From: Candidatus Rifleibacteriota bacterium
GTDB lineage: Bacteria; Muiribacteriota; Ozemobacteria; Ozemobacterales; Ozemobacteraceae
NCBI GenBank assembly: GCA_015233565.1
Contig: JADFXM010000050.1
Span: 1 to 53,690 of the forward strand
Length of the DNA stretch: 53,690 bases
Reading direction: 5' to 3'
The notes under the pieces were generated by a model, which was given only the letters and a program-made list of their open reading frames with translations, had not been told where the DNA came from and did not search any database. The position numbers were made by a program, and so were the translations under genes. This document shows positions 25,597-33,456 of this stretch, one piece after another (position 1 is the first letter of the stretch; the number at the start of each line of letters is the position of its first letter).

Positions 25597-28478
25597 CTGG
25601 AAAAATTTCGAGAAAGAAGAATCAGGGTTATGTCATCTTCTTGTGAATGATTTTGAGTAAGGTTGTTGAGACGCGTCATTACTCGGTTTATTGAATCTGA
25701 TAGATCCGAATTAATTTCAGACGAAAGCGTAGAAAGAAAGGCATACCCAAGTTCTTCTCCGGTGGTTTTATGAGCTTCGATTAATCCATCAGTGTATAGC
25801 AAAAGCAAGTCTCCTGGTTCCATTTTTTGAAATCCAGATGAAAATCCAGGTGCTCGCTTTCGCATTAGAGGTGGGGAAAAAGGTGTAGCCAGAAGAGATG
25901 ATTTTCCGCTTGCACTAAACAAAAAAGGTTGGTGGTGTCCCGCATTGGAAAAAGAAAAACCTCCTCCGGCCGGATCGACAATCCCGATGAAACAGGTTAG
26001 CATATTAGGAAGTTTCACCAGTTGTGTGAAAAGCAGTGACTGAATAAATTCAAGAATTCTCTCGGGTTTCAATGAACTGAGATTTGAGGCATTTTGAAAA
26101 ATAAAAGCATCTGTCAGAGCTTGAGCCATTGCCATGACCAACCCTGCTGGGACTCCGTGCCCTGAAACATCTCCGATAAGAATTAATAATCGTCCTTCAG
26201 GTAATTTTCTCAAGTCAAAATAATCTCCGCCAAGCTGGGAGGCGGGAAAAGAACGCCCGCAAACTTCGAATTCTTTGGAACGAAGTGTTGAATCGGGAAA
26301 AAGACTTTCTTGTACAATTCTACCAAGTTCAAGATCTTGCAGGTTTTCAAGGACTCCATTGAAAGTTTTTGAAAGTGTCAGAAATTCTTCTTTTTGTCCT
26401 TCAAGCTGGATTCTGTGTTTGAAATCGTGTGATGAAACAGCTTTTACCGCATTTGAAATAGCTGCAATCGGGTTAAAAAAATCCGTCGACAAGAGATGTG
26501 TAAGGTAAAGACTAATTAAGCCACAAAGGAAAGAAAAAGCTAGAAAAAGGCCGGTAGTCTTTATTTGTTCTATTTTTATGAAGTTATCCGAACAGATTGC
26601 AGCAAAAAAAACATTTTCAAATTCCTTGGATTTTATTCCTGCAGCGATGAAATTAACGTCTTTTGTGATGGGAAAAATATCAAAAGCTTCATTCTGAAAA
26701 AGTGCGAGAGTTTTTAAGATTTTCCGATATACCCTGGACTTGGAAAAACTTCCGGAAAGAATTTGGAAGTTTGAGTTATGATCGCATACTATCATTGCAT
26801 CCTTCAATCGGGGAGGGTGCTTTTTTAAAGCTCGATTAAAAAAAAGCTCAACTAACGAGTCTAACCGGAAGTGTACTACAAGCATAAAAGTTGAGTGCTT
26901 TTTTCCGGATGAGATCGGGTGAAACCAATCAAATGTTTTAATGTTTCCAAGAAGCGACAATTCCTTCAGTTTGCCAAACCCAACTGAAAGATCACGGACC
27001 AGCCTTTCACCGTAGCGTCCTGCACTCTTTTTTACAGGATTTAACCTGGCTTCTGGGTAATTAACTGAGTCGAGAAGATCAGGGCAAATTCCTTTGAGTA
27101 AATAACGCACTTGCCTGTTGTTTTCATTTGTTGAGTTAACGCTCCAAACTATGGAAGAGTTGTGATCAACTAGGTAACAATCATCAATATTTGCCACTTT
27201 AGAGAATTTTCTAAGCCTCTCTGTGAATAGTTTTCGTTCCTGATCATTTGAGAAAATAGAAGATTTGGCAATTTTGGATAGAGAATCTTCAATTTCTTTC
27301 AGCATTTTAGGAAATCCGGTCTCGATGGAGCGAAGCGTTTGTTTGGCATTCGATTGGAACTGGCGGATTCTAGCTTCGGAAAGACTTTGGAGGTAATCCC
27401 ACCCCGAAAAAACCATCACTAACAAAGGGGTTCCTGCGGCGAAAAGGAACAAGATTATCAATCTTGAAGCAAGAGTCATTCTGAATGTTTTCCCCAGAAT
27501 CATCACGGGAAATGCTTTCAGGGAAAGAAAAGCAAAAACGAGAGTGATTGCAAACGAAAGCGCAATTCGATAGAAAAAAAAGCTTTTTACTCTGGAAAGG
27601 GAAGTGGAAGCTTGCAATATCGAGTTAGAACCAATGTTCTGAAAAGAGTACAATAGATTTTTATCCGAAAAACTTGGCATTGATGTTTTGAAAAAATTAT
27701 AGGCACTATTTGGAAGCGACCTTACTTCGGAGGGGGTATTATATGAATAGAGATCAAACCGGAACAAATTTTCGGCGCTTTGTTTATTCAAACTGTTGCA
27801 CAAGTATTTCATCGAAATGGTTGGCCAGGAAGAAAAATGATTGATATGGACAAACAGATTGCCCTTTTTTCCTGAGTGCCAGAAAAACCAGCGTTTTTTA
27901 TCTTCCGTTGAGACTTCAATTAATTCCGAAGGAGGTTGAAAAAATTGCTCCTCCAAAGACAAATCTCCTATAAAACCTTTAATCAGGCTCCATGCAGCTT
28001 TCAATTTTTCTTTACCATCGGGTTTGTTGTGTTGAATTTCCGAAAAGATCTCTGATATTTTTTTTAATATGATCCGGGGAGAATTTGAGTCGGATAAGCC
28101 AGAAAGTAATTCATTCTTTGAGTCGGTTACATAGAAATAAAAATAGTCAGGAAAACTGTTTTTTAAATCGAAAAGAAATTTTTTTAGGGTCCCGGAAAAA
28201 TCTTTGTTTTTTTCCGCTTTGCGAAATGCTCTTTTTAAGATGGCTGCAAAAAAAAATTCCGTCCTTTCAAAACGCTTTACTCGAAGAATTTGCTTGTCAA
28301 GCTCATTCTTTATGGATGTGTATGACTGGCTTTCGATTCGGTCCCAATTTTTCCCAAGCCCAAATGCAAGCATCAAAAGAGGGAGAGCGAAAAAGAAAAG
28401 ACAAATCCCCATCCACCGGATATAACTTTGGAAAGGCGTTTGTTCTTTATCTGGAATATTGTTCGGGTCCTCTCTCAC
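25593..28478 (-). CDS. membrane-bound PP2C (SpoIIE/RsbU-type) serine phosphatase, paralogue A
   Basis: At 961 residues this has the same architecture as the following gene: an N-terminal TM (about 25-45), a periplasmic sensor region, TMs near 305-325 and 335-360, a second sensor region, a TM near 640-660, a HAMP-like region and a PP2C domain with GGDYFD (about 748), GDVSGHGVPAG, TDGLIEA and SQEDDIT. The two are clearly paralogues from a tandem duplication but differ widely in the sensor regions, so they probably answer to different signals. The start is GTG, with AAGGAG about 12 bases upstream. It lies about 180 bases downstream of the STAS gene in the same operon. The STAS protein is the likely substrate. 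Confidence 0.93.
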   Translation of the reverse strand: MREDPNNIPDKEQTPFQSYIRWMGICLFFFALPLLMLAFGLGKNWDRIESQSYTSIKNELDKQILRVKRFERTEFFFAAILKRAFRKAEKNKDFSGTLKKFLFDLKNSFPDYFYFYVTDSKNELLSGLSDSNSPRIILKKISEIFSEIQHNKPDGKEKLKAAWSLIKGFIGDLSLEEQFFQPPSELIEVSTEDKKRWFFWHSGKKGNLFVHINHFSSWPTISMKYLCNSLNKQSAENLFRFDLYSYNTPSEVRSLPNSAYNFFKTSMPSFSDKNLLYSFQNIGSNSILQASTSLSRVKSFFFYRIALSFAITLVFAFLSLKAFPVMILGKTFRMTLASRLIILFLFAAGTPLLVMVFSGWDYLQSLSEARIRQFQSNAKQTLRSIETGFPKMLKEIEDSLSKIAKSSIFSNDQERKLFTERLRKFSKVANIDDCYLVDHNSSIVWSVNSTNENNRQVRYLLKGICPDLLDSVNYPEARLNPVKKSAGRYGERLVRDLSVGFGKLKELSLLGNIKTFDWFHPISSGKKHSTFMLVVHFRLDSLVELFFNRALKKHPPRLKDAMIVCDHNSNFQILSGSFSKSRVYRKILKTLALFQNEAFDIFPITKDVNFIAAGIKSKEFENVFFAAICSDNFIKIEQIKTTGLFLAFSFLCGLISLYLTHLLSTDFFNPIAAISNAVKAVSSHDFKHRIQLEGQKEEFLTLSKTFNGVLENLQDLELGRIVQESLFPDSTLRSKEFEVCGRSFPASQLGGDYFDLRKLPEGRLLILIGDVSGHGVPAGLVMAMAQALTDAFIFQNASNLSSLKPERILEFIQSLLFTQLVKLPNMLTCFIGIVDPAGGGFSFSNAGHHQPFLFSASGKSSLLATPFSPPLMRKRAPGFSSGFQKMEPGDLLLLYTDGLIEAHKTTGEELGYAFLSTLSSEINSDLSDSINRVMTRLNNLTQNHSQEDDITLILLSRNFSR

Positions 28479-28656
28479 GCGATAAGGGTACTCCTTGCTA
28501 ATTTCCGAAAAGAATAATTCCTTTTAATCACAGGTAAACGCACACTATGGCTAAAATACTGATTTATTGCTCTCTTTCCTAATTAAGATTTGACTCAGTT
28601 CAGTTCTCAAAACCAGGTTGTCGAGCTAAGTAGAAGGGGCCATTAAATCAAGTTAT

Positions 28657-29022
28657 TTATTTGGTAGAAGCTTGCTCTTCTTTTATTGCTAAAATTGCTT
28701 CCTCCTGAGTACGCGCCAACTTGGCAAGGGGAAAGATGCCAGCCATAAAAAACACCGACACCTTTAGCTCATCAAGACCGAAAATTACTAGTTTTCCATC
28801 GAAGTCACCCACTATTCTCATTGTGGTTTCGACTAATGCGACGACTCCCGGGCTATTTATTATCTTGCAATTTGAGAAATCAATGATAATGTACTTATTT
28901 CCATTTTGAAGTAAATCTGTTACAATTTGATCCATTTTGATTCCAGTATCACCTGAAAAATAGCCACTTACAGGTAAGATTGGAATATTGTCCATTAATT
29001 TTTGCTTGATTTCAAAATTCAT
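28657..29022 (-). CDS. STAS-domain anti-sigma factor antagonist (SpoIIAA/RsbV-like)
   Basis: A single STAS domain of 121 residues makes up the protein. The phospho-acceptor region reads IIDFSNCKIINSPGVVAL, with S57 at the position phosphorylated in SpoIIAA/RsbV. In partner switching, the unphosphorylated form binds a kinase or anti-sigma factor and releases its target. Here it sits between a HEAT membrane protein (30 bases upstream) and two membrane PP2C phosphatases (downstream), which would reactivate it. AGGGGAAAG is the ribosome site. No kinase or sigma factor gene lies in the window, so the kinase must be encoded elsewhere or the output is different. Confidence 0.9.
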   Translation of the reverse strand: MNFEIKQKLMDNIPILPVSGYFSGDTGIKMDQIVTDLLQNGNKYIIIDFSNCKIINSPGVVALVETTMRIVGDFDGKLVIFGLDELKVSVFFMAGIFPLAKLARTQEEAILAIKEEQASTK

Positions 29023-29052
29023 ACTTTCCCCTTTTGAAGTTTGTTCAAGTTC

Positions 29053-31515
29053 TTAATTTTTTTTATTCCACGAGACTTTTTCAAATTGAAAAACCTTAAC
29101 TATAATAACACCCTTGTCATCTGATCGGAAGGGAACTAATGATATTTTTATTACTTCTCCGACGGAAAGCCTCCACTTTGATTTCTTAGGAGTAAGAAGA
29201 AGATATCTATTTCCATCATTACCTTTAATTAGTATCTCAAGACCGGTTTTTTCAAGCTTAAGAACCTGTGCGATAATGGTTTTTTGTTGATCGGTCTTGC
29301 CTTGTTGAGAATTTAGAGCCCTGTCGGAATTCTGGGAAATCACGCTTTTTTGACTTTCTACGGTTTTGTCAGAACTCCTAAAAATTGCTTCAAACACAAC
29401 CAGAAGCAAAACACAACATATTATGATTGTTATTTCCACCGTTTTCCAGGATTTCCCAAAAACTTGTTCTGACGTAAATTCCAACTGGGTGAAAAAGTCA
29501 TTTAAGAGGGAGTTGTCGTGAGTTTGAGAAGAATTTTCTTTTTCGTGGTCCAGCAAGTCTTGTTTTCTGATTTCCTGAAGGGAATATGGCTTTGGAGCAG
29601 CTTTTTCGGTGTCTTCTTCCAGAGCGAGGCGTTGGAGGAAATCTTGATCAGAGCAGTTTCTTTGTCCTTCTTTAAGCAAACCTAGTTCTTTTAAAGTTTT
29701 TTCGATGTGTTGACGTGCTTTTTGGATTTTTTCCGAAAAATTTTTGGGAAGCTTCTGGCCAAGACGGAATAGATAATAAAGATTTTCTGGATCCGGGTTC
29801 GTCTGAAACAAACACAATCCAAGCTCAAGCAAATCGGGATCATTGTTTTTCAATAAAAAGTCGGAAAGCAAATTTCTGATCAACGGAAAGTCAAATTTCA
29901 GCATGCAAAGAATGGCCATTTTCCTTTGTTCGGGGTCTTCCAATGCAAGCAAAACTTTTAAGGATGAAAGTGCTTGCGAGGAATCGAATCTTTTGAAAAT
30001 ACCTATGGCGACCGACTTTATTCTGGCGGATTGAGATTGTAAGTAATAGCCTAAGAAAGGGAAGATTTTGTCAGGCTCAAATTGGCCGACATATTCCATC
30101 GCAGCGACAGTTAATTTTTCGTCTGTGGAATTCAAGAAGGGTTCAACTATTGTAGTGAAGTTGCCTAATTCTAACCTTCGGGAAGTTCGGATGGCAGATG
30201 CAAGTAAATTTATGTCTGAATCACGATTTAAGATGACTTCTTTGAGGATTGAACTGATTTTTTCAACTTCTTGGTGTTGCCACGATGAAAATGCTTTTAT
30301 GGCTTCCTTTGGAGAAAGTCCTTCGATAGAAAATGGTTTTTCATTTTCTTTTCCTGAAGATGCTGCCTTTTCAATATATTCCAGCAAGTTGCTGATTTTT
30401 TTTTTCAATTCTGTGGAAATATCCCATTGTAGGGAATCTTTCAAAGAATTGATTATTTCGGGACCATCAAACTCACGTAAGGCTGGAAATTCTTCCTCGA
30501 TTGCCTGATCAGACATGCTGGTAGATAATTTCGAAAGGATTTCTTGTACATATCGCAACACACTTGCCTTTTTCCCAAAAACCACAACCCGTTCCATATA
30601 GGCAGTGAAGGAATCTCCAAGAATTTTGGAATTTTCTATGGCTTGACATGTTCCAGAAAAAACTCCCTTCAGAAAATGAAGTTTATTTGGGGGGGCTCGA
30701 CCCATCAATTCAAGCAATCGGAAAGGTGTTTCCTGATCGGGGTTCATTTGTACTAAGAACCCTGCTTTTTCCAATAATTGCGCAGAAGTCTCTGATGCCA
30801 AAAATTTGATCAGTAGCGACTTGATTTTATCAAACGGAAGATACAAGCAGTTTTGCAATCCGCAAAGCTTTTCATCCTGGTTGCCCATCATTAACATTGT
30901 TTCCAGATGTTCCATTGCGCTATCAATGTCGATTCGAGAAAGTCCTTGTATTGCTAACGATCTTATTCGTGGGTCTGTAGAAGACAATAATTTAGGTAGA
31001 TCTTCTATTAATGTATCAGGGTGACTGGAAGTGAGAATTTCCAATGCAGAAAGCCTGACAGATAAAAATTTAGAGAAAAGGAGTTTTTTCAGTGAATCAA
31101 GTTTTTCAACGGGCCAATTTGGGCCGAATTTTCGTATCAAACTAGCTAGTATGGCAGGATTGGTTTCACTATTTATCAAATCTGGAATATAAGCAGCAAA
31201 TTCCCCGATTTGGCCAGGACTTAGGGAGTTCAAAATATTTAGTCTTTCCGAAGGTAAGATCGACAAAAAGGTGTTAACAAAGTTTTCGGTGGTTAGACTT
31301 GAAAAATCTTTAGGATTTGGAGTGGAAATTCGGTTGGCGACTGAAACGCCAGCATGCGCCAAAAGAATCAGACATTCTTCATCGGTTTCTTCATTTTGTC
31401 TTCTTTTAAGTGCTTCAAGAAGCTCATTTGAGGAACCTTCCTGGATAGCTTTTTCTATTGCAAAAATTCGGAAAGACTTTTTTGGTGCATCTAGCGTTTG
31501 AATGAGGTCTTGCAT
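29053..31515 (-). CDS. HEAT-repeat protein with a C-terminal transmembrane segment, head of the partner-switch operon
   Basis: This 820-residue protein has HEAT-like helical repeats along about 1-620 (for example FLSVRLSALEILTSSHPDTL and DPRIRSLAIQGLSRIDIDSA). A charged linker follows, then one TM helix near 690-712 (VEITIIICCVLLLVVFEAIF), and an outward C-terminal region of about 110 residues that includes a small beta-rich domain (about 745-815; GLEILIKGNDGNRYLLLTPK). The repeats would be cytoplasmic and the tail periplasmic, or the reverse. As first gene of an operon with a STAS protein and two PP2C phosphatases, it may be a scaffold or the regulated target at the membrane. The start has a poor ribosome site; GGGGAGGA lies too far upstream (about 20 bases). 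Confidence 0.75.
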   Translation of the reverse strand: MQDLIQTLDAPKKSFRIFAIEKAIQEGSSNELLEALKRRQNEETDEECLILLAHAGVSVANRISTPNPKDFSSLTTENFVNTFLSILPSERLNILNSLSPGQIGEFAAYIPDLINSETNPAILASLIRKFGPNWPVEKLDSLKKLLFSKFLSVRLSALEILTSSHPDTLIEDLPKLLSSTDPRIRSLAIQGLSRIDIDSAMEHLETMLMMGNQDEKLCGLQNCLYLPFDKIKSLLIKFLASETSAQLLEKAGFLVQMNPDQETPFRLLELMGRAPPNKLHFLKGVFSGTCQAIENSKILGDSFTAYMERVVVFGKKASVLRYVQEILSKLSTSMSDQAIEEEFPALREFDGPEIINSLKDSLQWDISTELKKKISNLLEYIEKAASSGKENEKPFSIEGLSPKEAIKAFSSWQHQEVEKISSILKEVILNRDSDINLLASAIRTSRRLELGNFTTIVEPFLNSTDEKLTVAAMEYVGQFEPDKIFPFLGYYLQSQSARIKSVAIGIFKRFDSSQALSSLKVLLALEDPEQRKMAILCMLKFDFPLIRNLLSDFLLKNNDPDLLELGLCLFQTNPDPENLYYLFRLGQKLPKNFSEKIQKARQHIEKTLKELGLLKEGQRNCSDQDFLQRLALEEDTEKAAPKPYSLQEIRKQDLLDHEKENSSQTHDNSLLNDFFTQLEFTSEQVFGKSWKTVEITIIICCVLLLVVFEAIFRSSDKTVESQKSVISQNSDRALNSQQGKTDQQKTIIAQVLKLEKTGLEILIKGNDGNRYLLLTPKKSKWRLSVGEVIKISLVPFRSDDKGVIIVKVFQFEKVSWNKKN

Positions 31516-31719
31516 AATTTTTTTAAGAAACTATCCTCCCCTAAAGAAAATCATAGTTTAATTGGATTGTCTTTTCAACTATTTTTGTTTGTTGCTAAAG
31601 AAGCTGTGAAAAAAAAAATTCTTAAATGTACTTTCTCTAAAGGCGGGGTTGGAAAAATATTGTGAATTGCCATTGTCAATATGACTTTACTCTTTGTCGC
31701 TGCTACAATAGATCAGAAT

Positions 31720-31748
31720 TTGACAAAATAATAACTCACTGATATTTT
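31720..31748 (+). promoter_or_regulatory. putative sigma-70-type promoter upstream of the 31982 gene
   Basis: TTGACA (31720-31725) and TATTTT (31743-31748) are separated by 17 bases. The -35 is perfect and the -10 matches 4 of 6. It would give a leader of about 225 bases before 31982. The rest of 31516-31981, between two divergent genes, shows no ORF worth calling. Confidence 0.35.
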
Positions 31749-31981
31749 GAAAGCTTTTTAAATTTAAGCATCAACTGGTTTGTGCTTAATTTTTGAAAAT
31801 ACAGTTTGTAGAAAATTGAACTTTTTTTATTTTCAGTTGTTGAAAATAGTAGTCGAAAAGGTTCTGGTGTGGCGGTTTGTGTATGTGAAGCCGGTTTGAA
31901 ACCGATTTTAAGGATCGAGTAAAAACAGGGGGGATGCTCTCAGAGAATTTTGTTCCCCAAAAGAGATTAAGGAGGTTTTAA

Positions 31982-33076
31982 ATGATTTGTTCCCGAACGC
32001 GTGTTGTTGGTATTTTGGCAATGGTAATACTGGCATTGTGCACAGTAATTACTCCTCAGGTAAGTGCAGGAAAAGATGCACTTGGATTCGGTGTTTTTGT
32101 CTCAAAGGAAATGAAATTTGATTCCCCGGAAAAATCTGCATTGAACCCATTTTGGAGGGCTTTTGCGCAATATTCACTTTTTACCGCTTCAAAATCCGGG
32201 AAACAAAAAAAGCTTTTTGTTGAGATTCCCGATAGTTTGAAAGCCACCCTTACTTCTGATCTGGAAAAATATTTTGACAACCTCGAAAATGACTTGCAAA
32301 AAATCATCCAGGATAATCAAAACCCTACCAGATTATATCTCGATTTTATGAACAGATTAAATACCATGGAAGACGAATGTCGAAAAATCTGTGATAGTGA
32401 CGTAAAGAATTGGCTGAAAACCGCCAAGGGTGTGATCAAAACTGAGATTGAAAAGGCAGAAAGTTCAACCTTCGCTGCAGAGACAAATTCTTTGAACAAG
32501 TCTGAAGAATCTCCATTACAATATAAAGATAACTTTATTGAAACTTCAAAAGGCTTGATGGTTGATAAAAAAATTGCGGTTAGATCTCTTAAGCTGGTTT
32601 TGCGTTTTGTATTTGAATTAGACAGCAAAATGCCTTCAAATCTCAAATCTACCGTAAAAAAGGATTTTTCCAGCAAATTGAATCAGATTGAAACAGATTT
32701 AAATAAAATTTGCCAGACTTTCAAAACCAAATGGGATAACGACGGATGGTTTTTGCTCAGTGAATTTGAAGATGCAATCATGCACCGCCTAGAAGATCTG
32801 GGTGATGAATGCCAACAAATCTGTGACTCTGATTACAACAGTTGGTTGAAGAATAATAAGAAAAATCCTGAATATAAAAATGTCTCGACCTCCAAAAAAA
32901 CTGTTAGTGCTTTTGTCTCTGATCCAGGGTTCATAACAGGTCTGATTCCTCCCAAACCCGGAGCAAAAGCAAATTCGGACCTTGCTCGTCAAAAAACTGA
33001 TCAAATAAAAGCAACAGTTCTTTCCACTTTTTATAGACAACTAGTACTAGCCTGGAATAAAAATCCTGAATTTTGA
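31982..33076 (+). CDS. exported protein of unknown function with an internal duplication
   Basis: This 364-residue protein has a clear signal peptide (hydrophobic 8-26, cleavage near VSAGK) and a near-perfect ribosome site, AAGGAGGT. The mature part is helical and contains two related segments of about 60-70 residues. The first (about 86-146) ends in MEDECRKICDSDVKNWLK and the second (about 221-290) ends in LGDECQQICDSDYNSWLK. Each has a C-x3-C pair (C133/C137, C277/C281) that could form disulfides outside the cytoplasm or bind a metal. I do not recognise the family. A strong hairpin terminator follows, so it is probably transcribed alone, but the next two genes also encode exported orphans with strong ribosome sites. 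Confidence 0.75.
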   Translation: MICSRTRVVGILAMVILALCTVITPQVSAGKDALGFGVFVSKEMKFDSPEKSALNPFWRAFAQYSLFTASKSGKQKKLFVEIPDSLKATLTSDLEKYFDNLENDLQKIIQDNQNPTRLYLDFMNRLNTMEDECRKICDSDVKNWLKTAKGVIKTEIEKAESSTFAAETNSLNKSEESPLQYKDNFIETSKGLMVDKKIAVRSLKLVLRFVFELDSKMPSNLKSTVKKDFSSKLNQIETDLNKICQTFKTKWDNDGWFLLSEFEDAIMHRLEDLGDECQQICDSDYNSWLKNNKKNPEYKNVSTSKKTVSAFVSDPGFITGLIPPKPGAKANSDLARQKTDQIKATVLSTFYRQLVLAWNKNPEF

Positions 33077-33118
33077 TTCCTCGCTTTTTGAAAAGTTGCT
33101 CAAAAACTTAGGTTAGAT

Positions 33119-33151
33119 TATCCCTTAAGCTGAAATTCAGCTTAAGGGATA
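33119..33151. repeat. perfect 15-bp inverted repeat after the 31982 gene
   Basis: TATCCCTTAAGCTGA and its exact complement are separated by AAT. It lies 7 bases before a second hairpin with a T-run, so the two may act together as a bidirectional or reinforced terminator. Confidence 0.85.
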
Positions 33152-33157
33152 GTTTGC

Positions 33158-33183
33158 ATTTCCCGAAAGGGAAATTTTTTTTT
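33158..33183 (+). terminator. intrinsic terminator
   Basis: ATTTCCC-GAAA-GGGAAAT is a perfect 7-bp stem with a GAAA tetraloop, followed by eight or nine T residues. It lies about 80 bases after the 31982 gene stop. The remaining bases to 33456 show no gene. AATGTGGGGC at about 33211 matches the outer repeat at 15865. Confidence 0.8.
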
Positions 33184-33456
33184 CGGTTGTTTTTTTTTTC
33201 ACAATTTGTTAATGTGGGGCGAAATCTCTTTCCTTATGTAACACATCAGAAAAAAAGAGGGGATGAGTTGTACCGTTTTCATTTATTTCTTCCTTCCTTC
33301 CTTTTGCCTTTTCTCGAAGACTTGAGAAATTAAAAAGGAAGAAAAGTGGAATCAATCTTTCGGAAATTTTTTTTATTCAAGATTATTTAGATGTTGCCGC
33401 ACTTTTTTTTTCTCGTTTTCTTAGCACTGCAAAAATTCAAATCCGGAGGTATTATT

